Assembly (NCBI GenBank): GCA_947631485.1
Contig: CANRLJ010000032.1
Coordinates: 1 to 8,377, forward strand
Direction: 5' to 3'
Source: an uncultured Clostridia bacterium
Lineage (GTDB): Bacteria; Bacillota; Clostridia; Christensenellales; UBA1242
Length of the DNA stretch: 8,377 nucleotides
Made by a program: the position numbers and the translations under genes. Position 1 is the first letter of the stretch. The number at the start of each line of letters is the position of its first letter. Positions 1 to 5,431 of the stretch are shown here, one piece after another. Under the pieces are notes generated by a model. It made no database searches. It was given only the letters and a program-made list of their open reading frames with translations, and was not told where the DNA came from.

Positions 1-4
1 TGAG

Positions 5-463
5 ATGATGACGATTGATTTGATATGTGTTGGAAACCTTAAAGAAAAGTTTTCACAGCAGGAGCAGGCGGAATATCTTAAAAGACTTTCTGCTTTTGCA
101 AAGATAAACATCATAGAATTGAAGGAACAAAACATCCTTTCAAATCCCGCTTTGATTGTTGAAAAAGAAGGGGAGGAAATCATAAAAAATTTGGCAGGAC
201 ACACGATTTTGTGTGACATTGGAGCAAAGCAATATTCAAGTGAGGAGTTTGCAAGCAAACTGTCCTCTTTGATGCAGACCAATTCTCATATATGTTTTGT
301 TGTGGGCGGCAGTTATGGTGTTTCAAAACAGGTTGGGACTTTGTGCAAAGAAAAAATGTCATTTAGCAAAATGACATTTCCCCACAATTTATTCAGAATT
401 ATGTTGCTTGAGCAACTGTATCGCGCATTTACAATCTTAAATGGCAAAACCTATCACAAATAG
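5..463 (+). CDS. rlmH: 23S rRNA (pseudouridine1915-N3)-methyltransferase RlmH
   Basis: RlmH is a small SPOUT-fold, SAM-dependent methyltransferase that acts as a homodimer on assembled 70S ribosomes, methylating pseudouridine 1915 in helix 69 of 23S rRNA. The 152-residue product matches the usual family length of about 155. Visible hallmarks are the N-terminal strand ending in CVGNLKEK (8-15), the SAM-binding glycine loop GGSYG (101-105) after a hydrophobic strand, and the family C-terminus with KMTFPH, LLEQLYRAF and a final YHK. Two consecutive ATG codons (5 and 8) are possible starts. The ribosome binding site lies outside the window, so the choice is open by one residue. The TGA at 1-3 could be the stop of an upstream gene. 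The stop at 461-463 is one base from the stop of the convergent minus-strand gene, and no terminator lies between them. Family assignment is secure. Confidence 0.96.
   Translation: MMTIDLICVGNLKEKFSQQEQAEYLKRLSAFAKINIIELKEQNILSNPALIVEKEGEEIIKNLAGHTILCDIGAKQYSSEEFASKLSSLMQTNSHICFVVGGSYGVSKQVGTLCKEKMSFSKMTFPHNLFRIMLLEQLYRAFTILNGKTYHK
354..379 (+). repeat. perfect 11-bp inverted repeat inside rlmH
   Basis: AAATGTCATTT (354-364) and AAATGACATTT (369-379) are exact reverse complements separated by four bases, AGCA. They sit in the codons for the conserved K-M-S-F-S-K-M-T-F segment. The arms are AT-rich and no T-run follows, so this is not a standard terminator. It may be a by-product of the repeated K-M-[ST]-F peptide motif. 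Confidence 0.75.
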
Positions 464-464
464 T

Positions 465-914
465 CTATTGTTTTGTCTTTGGGCGACCTCTTGTTTGACG
501 CACTGGTCTTTGCGCATCTGGTGAAAGATATGCAGAAATTGTGTCACAAATCTCAAGAGGGAGTGTCAGGTCAAATCTGTCCGTTCTTCTGTATAAACCG
601 TGAAAGACCCTCTTTCCGTTTGTTTCTTTTGAGTTTTGATACAAAAAGTTCCAATCCAAGTTTTCCATGAGGTCTGCTGCCTTTTTAGGCTCAAAGTCTG
701 GGGTGTAGTCAATCAAAATTGGATTTCCGTCACCACACCCAAAGCAGATGCTGAAATAGCGTGGCTTGTATGGCATGCTGAAATCGTTTCCTCTTGGGAA
801 ATAACAATGTGACCAAGTCCACTTTGACTCGGTTTTAAAATAACCCTTCAAAAGTTCGCAAAGGCGATTGTTGTCTATGACTTCTTCTTTTCTTTCGTTT
901 AATTCTGTTTTCAT
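465..914 (-). CDS. hypothetical protein with AT-hook-like C-terminal tail
   Basis: I do not recognise this 149-residue protein. It has a charged N-terminus, then an aromatic-rich block (W-T-W-S-H-C-Y-F-P near 33-41), a C-F-G-C-G-D-G segment near 57-63 followed by hydrophobic and proline-containing residues, and a basic C-terminus with T-R-G-R-P-K near the end. G-R-P flanked by basic residues resembles the minor-groove-binding core of an AT-hook, so DNA binding is possible but not shown. There is no signal peptide or membrane segment. Expression looks real: the start ATG (914-912) follows a GGAG-type ribosome binding site, and a good promoter lies just upstream (933-961). The gene is convergent with rlmH, with stops one base apart, and divergent from rpsB. 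The codons read like a genuine gene, and the overlapping plus-strand frame (473-670) shows no family features. Function is unknown. Confidence 0.75.
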   Translation of the reverse strand: MKTELNERKEEVIDNNRLCELLKGYFKTESKWTWSHCYFPRGNDFSMPYKPRYFSICFGCGDGNPILIDYTPDFEPKKAADLMENLDWNFLYQNSKETNGKRVFHGLYRRTDRFDLTLPLEICDTISAYLSPDAQRPVRQTRGRPKTKQ

Positions 915-932
915 ACTCTCTCCGTTTCCTCT

Positions 933-961
933 ATCTTAACATGAAAAGTGACTGTTGTCAA
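933..961 (-). promoter_or_regulatory. predicted sigma-A promoter of the minus-strand hypothetical gene
   Basis: Read on the minus strand, TTGACA (961-956) is an exact -35 consensus. It is followed by a 17-base spacer and TAAGAT (938-933) as the -10, with an extended TG motif one base before it. The predicted start near 926 leaves a leader of about 12 bases that contains the ribosome binding site. Confidence 0.7.
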
Positions 962-995
962 TAGCAAAATTTTTTTATTTTTGTCAACAAAACGG

Positions 996-1024
996 TTGAT
1001 TTTTTTGTTTATATATGATATTAT
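996..1024 (+). promoter_or_regulatory. predicted sigma-A promoter of rpsB-tsf
   Basis: TTGATT (996-1001), a 17-base spacer and TATTAT (1019-1024) form a good promoter, with an extended TG at 1016-1017. An A/T tract at about 966-982 lies just upstream and could act as an UP element, as is common at strong ribosomal protein promoters. Predicted transcription start is near 1031, giving an untranslated leader of about 175 bases before rpsB. Confidence 0.72.
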
Positions 1025-1050
1025 TGTGAGGTCATTGAAGACAAATAGCA

Positions 1051-1175
1051 CTCAAAAGAATTTCAACGCTGTTGCCTGAACGCTTACAAACCTTTGAAAA
1101 TTATTGTCCAAATTTGAATTTGTTTTGTAAGCAAAAGATTTCAGTCTTGGGTTTTGTTGAACTTAAACTTTTGAG
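1051..1175 (+). promoter_or_regulatory. structured rpsB 5' leader (four nested helices)
   Basis: Four complementary pairs nest without crossing: CTCAAAAG 1051-1058 with CTTTTGAG 1168-1175 (8 bp), TTCAAC 1062-1067 with GTTGAA 1156-1161 (6 bp), CTGAA 1076-1080 with TTCAG 1140-1144 (5 bp), and GCTTACAAA 1082-1090 with TTTGTAAGC 1124-1132 (9 bp). Together they make one long irregular hairpin with an asymmetric internal loop (1068-1075 opposite 1145-1155) and a 33-base apical loop. An A-rich single-stranded stretch (1176-1190) separates it from the ribosome binding site. In E. coli, S2 represses its own rpsB-tsf mRNA through the leader. A comparable role here is inference. The pairings are read directly from the sequence, but folding energy was not computed. 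Confidence 0.65.
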
Positions 1176-1190
1176 GAAGAAAACAAAAAC

Positions 1191-1196
1191 AGGAGG
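1191..1196 (+). promoter_or_regulatory. ribosome binding site of rpsB (decides the start)
   Basis: AGGAGG, a full anti-SD match, lies 10 bases before the ATG at 1207. The reading frame stays open upstream to a TTG at 1072, but that region is untranslated leader with no family similarity, so 1207 is the start. Confidence 0.92.
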
Positions 1197-1206
1197 TTAT
1201 TTTTTT

Positions 1207-2157
1207 ATGTCAGTTATTTCAATGAAACAATTATTGGAAGCAGGTGTTCACTTTGGTCACCAAACCAGAAAGTGGAACCCAAAGATGAAGGAATACATTT
1301 TCACAGCAAGAAATGATATTCACATCATCAATCTCGAACAGACATCAAGCCAAGTTGACAAGGCTTACACATTTGTTCGTGATGTTGCAGCAAGCGGCAA
1401 GAGTGTGCTGTTTGTTGGAACAAAAAAACAAGCACAAGAAGCAATCAAGGAAGAGGCAGAAAGATGCGGCATGTTTTATGTCAACACAAGATGGCTTGGT
1501 GGCACTCTTACAAACTTCAAGACCATCAGAAACAGAATTGAAAGATTAAACAAACTCAACCAAATGGAAAAGGTCGGAGAATTTGACCTTTTGCCAAAGA
1601 AGGAAGTTGCTTTGTTGAAACAAGAAAGAGACAAACTCGAAAAGAACCTTGGCGGAATCAAAGATATGAGAGAACTGCCTGGCGTGCTCTTTGTTGTTGA
1701 CCCAAGCAATGAAAAGATTTGTGTTCATGAAGCAGGAATACTGAATATTCCAGTTGTCAGCCTTGTTGACACAAACTGCGACCCAACAGGTGTGACAGTT
1801 GTTATTCCTGGAAACGACGACGCAATCCGCTCTGTAAAACTTGTTGCAAGCGCAATTGCTGATGCAGTCATCGAGGCAAGAGAGGGTGTTTCTTTGAAGA
1901 AGGATGAAGAACCTGCAGAGGAAAATGTTGACCTTGAAAGCCTTTTGACACAAGCAAAGCCAAGCGTTGAGATGGCAGAAGCAGGCGAAGAAGTGAAGAA
2001 ACAAACAAGAAAGCCAAAGAAAAAGCCAGAAGCAAAGAAGGAAGAAAAGACAGAAGATCAGCCACAAGTTGCTGAAGAACAACCAAAGGCTGAAAAAGTT
2101 GATGCAGAGGCAAAACCAAAAACAACAAGAAGAAAAACCACAAAGGTTTCAGAGTAG
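1207..2157 (+). CDS. rpsB: 30S ribosomal protein S2 with a long charged C-terminal tail
   Basis: S2 is a late-assembling protein on the back of the 30S subunit between head and body, and is needed for S1 binding in many bacteria. The 316-residue product starts [13 protein letters not shown] and carries the S2 signature [13 protein letters not shown] (13-25), followed by the [11 protein letters not shown] segment and the conserved PGVLFVVDP and [12 protein letters not shown] strands. The conserved core ends near residue 227. The remaining 89 or so residues are a low-complexity tail rich in Lys, Glu, Ala, Pro and Thr, which makes the protein longer than the usual 230-260 residues. The gene is the first of the rpsB-tsf operon, and its TAG stop lies inside the tsf ribosome binding site. 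Transcription probably comes from the promoter at 996-1024 through the structured leader. Identity is certain; the function of the tail is unknown. Confidence 0.98.
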   Translation: MSVISMKQLLEAGVHFGHQTRKWNPKMKEYIFTARNDIHIINLEQTSSQVDKAYTFVRDVAASGKSVLFVGTKKQAQEAIKEEAERCGMFYVNTRWLGGTLTNFKTIRNRIERLNKLNQMEKVGEFDLLPKKEVALLKQERDKLEKNLGGIKDMRELPGVLFVVDPSNEKICVHEAGILNIPVVSLVDTNCDPTGVTVVIPGNDDAIRSVKLVASAIADAVIEAREGVSLKKDEEPAEENVDLESLLTQAKPSVEMAEAGEEVKKQTRKPKKKPEAKKEEKTEDQPQVAEEQPKAEKVDAEAKPKTTRRKTTKVSE

Positions 2158-2161
2158 GAGG
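2156..2161 (+). promoter_or_regulatory. ribosome binding site of tsf, overlapping the rpsB stop
   Basis: AGGAGG shares two bases with the rpsB TAG stop and sits 6 bases before the ATG at 2168. The frame is open upstream of 2168 but overlaps rpsB, so the RBS fixes the start. The overlap suggests translational coupling of S2 and EF-Ts. Confidence 0.9.
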
Positions 2162-2167
2162 TTTGAT

Positions 2168-2818
2168 ATGAACTTTACAGCACAAGACGTAGCAAAACTT
2201 AGGGCACAAACAGGCGTTGGCATGATGGAGTGCAAAAAGGCGCTCACTGATGCAGACGGCGACTTTGAAAAGGCCATCGTTCTTTTAAGAGAAAGAGGGC
2301 TTAAGGCTGTTGATAAGAAACAAGGAAGAATTGCCTCTGAAGGACTTGTGTGGTCATACATCCATATGGGCGGCAGAATTGGCGTTCTTGTTGAAGTGAA
2401 CTGCGAAACAGACTTTGTTGCAAAGAGCGAAGACTTCCAAACGCTTGTAAAGGACATTGCAATGCACATTGCTGCAGCAAACCCAAAATATGTTTCTGAA
2501 GCCGAAGTTGACCCAGCAGAACTTGAACAAGAAAAAGAAATCCTCAGAAAACAGGCTCTCAACGAGGGCAAGCCTGCAAACATTATTGAAAAGATGATTG
2601 AAGGCAGAATCAAAAAGTTTTATGAAGATGTTTGCTTGTTGAATCAACATTTTGTTAAAGACCAAGACAAGACAGTCAAAGACCTTTTGACTGAGGCAAC
2701 CCTTAAGATTGGAGAAAAGATTTCCATCAGAAGATTTACACGTTATGAACTTGGCGAAGGACTTGAAAAGAGAGTTGACAACTTGGCTGAAGAAGTTGCA
2801 AAAATGTCAAAAAACTAA
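2168..2818 (+). CDS. tsf: elongation factor Ts (short form)
   Basis: EF-Ts is the nucleotide exchange factor that releases GDP from EF-Tu during translation elongation. The product is 216 residues. It opens with the UBA-like N-terminal domain, including [12 protein letters not shown] (15-26), which contacts EF-Tu. The core follows, with the hallmark NCETDFVA (78-85), a [14 protein letters not shown] segment, and the late FVKDQDKTV motif. The length fits the short EF-Ts type with a single core subdomain (Thermus-like, about 200 residues) rather than the 280-residue E. coli type. The gene is second in the rpsB-tsf operon, 10 bases after rpsB, and an intrinsic terminator follows at once. pyrH, the usual next gene, is absent here. 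Identity is certain. Confidence 0.98.
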   Translation: MNFTAQDVAKLRAQTGVGMMECKKALTDADGDFEKAIVLLRERGLKAVDKKQGRIASEGLVWSYIHMGGRIGVLVEVNCETDFVAKSEDFQTLVKDIAMHIAAANPKYVSEAEVDPAELEQEKEILRKQALNEGKPANIIEKMIEGRIKKFYEDVCLLNQHFVKDQDKTVKDLLTEATLKIGEKISIRRFTRYELGEGLEKRVDNLAEEVAKMSKN

Positions 2819-2836
2819 AAAAATCACAAAAAAATG

Positions 2837-2868
2837 AAAAACAGCCTATTTTTGGCTGTTTTTTTTGT
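2837..2868 (+). terminator. intrinsic terminator after tsf
   Basis: AAAAACAGCC (2837-2846) pairs with GGCTGTTTTT (2854-2863) around a 7-base loop, and the T-run continues to about 2866. It lies 19 bases after the tsf stop and ends the rpsB-tsf transcript before the metal-resistance promoter. Confidence 0.92.
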
Positions 2869-2875
2869 TACTTTT

Positions 2876-2900
2876 GTTGACTATTTAATATATATTCAAC
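2876..2900 (+). promoter_or_regulatory. candidate upstream ArsR-family operator over the -35 and spacer
   Basis: GTTGA (2876-2880) and TCAAC (2896-2900) are exact reverse complements. With the inner bases, 10 of 12 pairs in this 25-base segment match. It covers the -35 box and the promoter spacer. It could be a second repressor site or partly an effect of AT-rich promoter sequence. Confidence 0.4.
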
Positions 2901-2906
2901 TATAAT
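2877..2906 (+). promoter_or_regulatory. sigma-A promoter of the cadC-cadA unit
   Basis: TTGACT (2877-2882), an 18-base spacer and a perfect TATAAT (2901-2906) form a near-consensus promoter, with the transcription start predicted near 2913. An in-frame ATG at 2905 overlaps the -10 and lies upstream of this start, so it cannot be the translation start of the normal transcript. Confidence 0.82.
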
Positions 2907-2914
2907 GATAACGA

Positions 2915-2930
2915 TTGAAGAATTATTCAA
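2915..2930 (+). promoter_or_regulatory. candidate ArsR/SmtB operator just after the transcription start
   Basis: This 16-base imperfect palindrome (7 of 8 pairs) has the form TTGAA-N6-TTCAA. Its core, TGAA-N6-TTCA, is the half-site arrangement I recall for SmtB-type operators. It sits directly downstream of the predicted start site, where a bound dimer would block transcription. The TTCAAC half-site also occurs at 2895-2900, next to the -10. Binding by the adjacent repressor is inference. Confidence 0.62.
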
Positions 2931-2937
2931 CTGTTTT

Positions 2938-2942
2938 GGAGG
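2938..2942 (+). promoter_or_regulatory. ribosome binding site of the metal-sensing repressor (decides the start)
   Basis: GGAGG lies 4 bases before the ATG at 2947. It supports 2947 over the upstream ATG at 2905, which has no ribosome binding site and overlaps the -10 box. Confidence 0.8.
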
Positions 2943-2946
2943 ACTT

Positions 2947-3333
2947 ATGACCAAGTGTAAATGCACAAATTGTGACTGCAACATAATTCACAAGAAAGAT
3001 GTTGAAAGTGTCAAACAGAAGATGCTTGATGATGAAATCTTGCTTTTGACGGCAGATTTTTATAAGGCACTTTCTGACAGCACAAGAATAAAGATTATAA
3101 ACGCTCTTGATGAGGCGGAACTTTGTGTTTGTGACATTTCCGCTCTTTTAAATATGACAAAATCCGCTGTTTCGCATCAACTTCAAAATCTTAAAGAGAT
3201 GGATTTAATCAAAAGTCGCAGGCAGGGGAAAGAGGTTTTTTATTCGCTTGCAGACGAGCATGTCAGACAAGTGTTTGAAATCAGTTTGGAGCATGTTTTG
3301 GAGGAACTAAATGAAAAAACAAGTGAAAATTGA
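2947..3333 (+). CDS. cadC: CadC/SmtB-type ArsR-family metal-sensing repressor
   Basis: The 128-residue product is a winged helix-turn-helix repressor of the ArsR family; these bind DNA as dimers and release it on binding metal. Two metal sites are readable. The first is an alpha3N-type thiolate site: C60-V-C62 in the ELCVCDI motif plus four N-terminal cysteines (C4, C6, C9, C11), as in CadC for Cd/Pb. The second is a complete alpha5 site D103-x-H105-x10-H116-x2-E119, as in SmtB and CadC for Zn. The recognition helix is the segment TKSAVSHQLQNLK (71-83), and the wing carries the K-S-R-R-Q-G-K-E turn. The start at 2947 is set by its ribosome binding site. The gene overlaps the efflux ATPase by 23 bases, so the two are probably co-translated. 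It likely represses its own promoter through the palindromes at 2876-2900 and 2915-2930. The metal preference (Cd, Pb or Zn) is inferred; the cadC symbol is by analogy. Confidence 0.88.
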   Translation: MTKCKCTNCDCNIIHKKDVESVKQKMLDDEILLLTADFYKALSDSTRIKIINALDEAELCVCDISALLNMTKSAVSHQLQNLKEMDLIKSRRQGKEVFYSLADEHVRQVFEISLEHVLEELNEKTSEN

Positions 3334-5335
3334 GGGGCTTGATTGCCCAAACTGCGCCAGAAATCTTGCAAGCGAAATAAACAAGATTGACGGAGTGCAA
3401 AATGCCGATATAAACTTTGTGAAAAGCACGCTGAGTTTTGAAAGCGACAACATTGAAAAGGCACTTGAAGAAATTGTCTCGTTGACAAAAGAACTTGAGC
3501 CTCAGGCAAAGATTGTTGACAAACAAAAAGAGCAGAGAAACAAGTTGTTTTTGATTTGCGACATTTCTTTTCTGTTTTTGGGCATAGCACTTGGTTTTAT
3601 TCTTTTCTTTGTTAAGATGCCACTTGCACTTTATTGGTCGCTTTATGTTGTCAGTGCGTTGCTTTTGGGTTGGAAGACATACTTAAAAGCCATCAGGCTT
3701 CTGTTTAGGAGAATAATAAATGAAAACCTTTTGATTACCATATCTGTGATTGGTGCAACATTTGTCAGCGAGCACATGGAAGGCTTGATGGTCATCGCTC
3801 TTTATTCCATCGGCAAAATCTTTGAGAGTTTGGCTGTAAACCGCTCTCGAAAGAGCATAGAACAACTTGCAAGGATGCAGCCAGAGTATGCAAATCTTTT
3901 GGTTGGGGGCGAGGAAGTCAGAGTTAGCCCAGAAGAGGTGTCTGTTGGAAACAAGATTGTGGTTAAACCGGGGGAGAAAGTGCCTCTTGACGGAAAGATT
4001 GTCAAAGGCTCGGCTTCATTAAATCTTCAAAGTCTGACGGGCGAAAGCGTGCCTGTTTTAAAGAAAAAAGGGGATGAAATCCTTTCTGGAAGCATTGTGC
4101 TTGATGGAGAACTTGTCATCTCCGTTTCAAGTGCATATGAGGACAGCACGATAAGCAAAATTATGAATTTGGTGGAAAACGCCTCAGAAAACAAATCCAA
4201 GACGGAGACATTTATATCAAAAATAACGCGCTGGTACACTCTTGGCGTTGTGGTTTTGGCGGTGCTTGTTTGGGGCATTGTTTGGGCTGTTAGCAGAAAC
4301 TTTAATGACGCCATATATCGCGGCTTGATTTTCTTGGTGGTGTCCTGCCCTTGTGCCTTTGCAATTTCTGTTCCACTTTCATATTTTTCTGGCCTTGGAA
4401 ACGCATCAAAAAATGGAATTTTGATTAAGGGCTCAAACTTTTTGGACGCTTGTGCCGGAATTGATATGGTGGCGTTTGACAAGACCGGAACATTGACCAC
4501 CGGCGAGTTTAAAATCGAAAAAATAACTGCTCTTAAAGGCAAGACTGAAGATGAAGTTTTGTTTTTGTCTGCCATAGGCGAAAAGACATCAATCCATCCT
4601 CTTGCAAAGGCGATTGTCTCTGCCTGCCAAAAGAGGATTCCAAAGGCAAAGGAAGCAAAAGAAATCATCGGAAAGGGTGTGGCATTTGAATATAAAAACA
4701 AAAAATATTTTGTGGGCAGAAAGAGCAAAGAACTGAAAAACACTGCTGTAGAACTGTATGAAAACGATGTGAAAGTGGGGCAGATTGACCTTGTTGACAC
4801 CATCAAAGACTCCGCTGTTGTTGCCTGCCAAAGTTTGAAGCAGATTGGTGTTAAAACGGTGCTGCTTTCTGGAGATAATCAAGAAAGCGTGCAAAGTGTG
4901 GCAAAAAATCTTGGGCTTGATGAAGCGTATTCAAAACTCTTGCCACAAGACAAATTTGATTTCATTGAAAAAGCAAAGGCGGAAAAGAGGCATGTTGGAT
5001 ATGTGGGCGATGGAATTAACGATGCCCCATCGCTGACCCTTGCAAATGTTGGTTTTTCCATGGGGATAAACGGAAGCCCAGCCAGCATTGAGGCAAGTGA
5101 TGTTGTGCTTGTTGACGACAATCCAAGCAAGATTTACACATCGATAAAGATTTCTCGTTTCACAAGAAAAATTGTTTGGGAAAACATAATTCTCTCAGCC
5201 ATTGTGAAGGTTGTTTTTCTCAGCCTTGGCGCTGCTGGAATCACAGGCATGCTTTCTGCTGTGTTTGCAGATGTTGGGGTGACTGTGCTTGCAATTTTAA
5301 ATTCTATTCGCGCTTTGCATTATAAAGCTAAATAA
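3311..5335 (+). CDS. cadA: P1B-2-type Zn/Cd/Pb-exporting ATPase
   Basis: This membrane pump uses ATP to export soft divalent cations (Zn, Cd, Pb) from the cytoplasm. The 674-residue product has one N-terminal heavy-metal-associated domain with the metal site GLDCPNC (9-15); the Asp before the first Cys is typical of the Zn/Cd/Pb group. Eight membrane segments are readable. Catalytic motifs in order: TGES (243-246, actuator), C346-P-C348 in the metal-binding helix, phosphorylated D390 in DKTGTLT, H429-P in the nucleotide domain, and GDGINDAP (566-573). K633 in helix 7 and D654 in helix 8 (A-D-V-G) are the P1B-2 hallmarks that separate it from copper pumps. The start ATG at 3311 has GGAGG at 3300-3304 and overlaps the repressor gene by 23 bases. 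A terminator follows. Base composition resembles the neighbours, with no sign of recent transfer. Subtype is solid; exact metal is inferred. zntA is an equivalent name. Confidence 0.93.
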   Translation: MKKQVKIEGLDCPNCARNLASEINKIDGVQNADINFVKSTLSFESDNIEKALEEIVSLTKELEPQAKIVDKQKEQRNKLFLICDISFLFLGIALGFILFFVKMPLALYWSLYVVSALLLGWKTYLKAIRLLFRRIINENLLITISVIGATFVSEHMEGLMVIALYSIGKIFESLAVNRSRKSIEQLARMQPEYANLLVGGEEVRVSPEEVSVGNKIVVKPGEKVPLDGKIVKGSASLNLQSLTGESVPVLKKKGDEILSGSIVLDGELVISVSSAYEDSTISKIMNLVENASENKSKTETFISKITRWYTLGVVVLAVLVWGIVWAVSRNFNDAIYRGLIFLVVSCPCAFAISVPLSYFSGLGNASKNGILIKGSNFLDACAGIDMVAFDKTGTLTTGEFKIEKITALKGKTEDEVLFLSAIGEKTSIHPLAKAIVSACQKRIPKAKEAKEIIGKGVAFEYKNKKYFVGRKSKELKNTAVELYENDVKVGQIDLVDTIKDSAVVACQSLKQIGVKTVLLSGDNQESVQSVAKNLGLDEAYSKLLPQDKFDFIEKAKAEKRHVGYVGDGINDAPSLTLANVGFSMGINGSPASIEASDVVLVDDNPSKIYTSIKISRFTRKIVWENIILSAIVKVVFLSLGAAGITGMLSAVFADVGVTVLAILNSIRALHYKAK

Positions 5336-5337
5336 TC

Positions 5338-5360
5338 AAAACGGCATCACGCCGTTTTTT
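5338..5360 (+). terminator. intrinsic terminator after the efflux ATPase gene
   Basis: AAAACGGC (5338-5345) pairs with GCCGTTTT (5351-5358) around a 5-base loop, followed by T's. It begins 3 bases after the ATPase stop and isolates the metal unit from frr. Confidence 0.92.
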
Positions 5361-5395
5361 CTTTGCGATTTTGTGTGCAAAAGTCTGTTTTTTTA

Positions 5396-5404
5396 TGTTA
5401 TAGT
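5396..5404 (+). promoter_or_regulatory. predicted extended -10 promoter of frr-uppS-cdsA-rseP
   Basis: TGT followed by TATAGT (5399-5404) forms an extended -10. The sequence about 17 bases upstream (near 5376-5381) matches the -35 consensus poorly. A promoter is expected here because a terminator lies just upstream and the genes downstream need transcription. Start predicted near 5411. Confidence 0.5.
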
Positions 5405-5431
5405 TAAGTTAATTGATATTAAGGAGTTTTT

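Noticed and set aside
473..670. Plus-strand reading frame opposite the hypothetical gene
   Set aside because: It has no ribosome binding site and no family features. The minus-strand gene has a promoter, an RBS and a more protein-like composition.
1082..1132. Leader hairpin as a transcription terminator or attenuator
   Set aside because: The stem is AT-rich and is followed by GC-AAAA rather than a T-run, so it does not look like an intrinsic terminator.
1072..1206. In-frame N-terminal extension of rpsB from a TTG start
   Set aside because: The 45 extra codons have no S2 similarity and no ribosome binding site, and they overlap the structured leader. AGGAGG before the ATG at 1207 and the S2 N-terminus [13 protein letters not shown] fix the start.
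1546..2082. Long minus-strand reading frame opposite rpsB
   Set aside because: It gives a Cys/Phe/Leu-rich protein typical of the antisense of a Lys/Glu-rich gene, with no promoter, ribosome binding site or family features.
2069..2167. Upstream extension of tsf overlapping rpsB
   Set aside because: The frame is open but codes for nothing EF-Ts-like. The ribosome binding site at 2156-2161 and the conserved N-terminus place the start at 2168.
2905..2946. ATG at 2905 as start of the metal-sensing repressor
   Set aside because: It overlaps the TATAAT -10 box and precedes the predicted transcription start. ATG 2947 has its own GGAGG.
4027..4806. 259-codon minus-strand reading frame opposite the efflux ATPase
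   Set aside because: It lies wholly within a gene whose catalytic motifs are all intact. The composition is that of antisense shadow and no start signals were seen.
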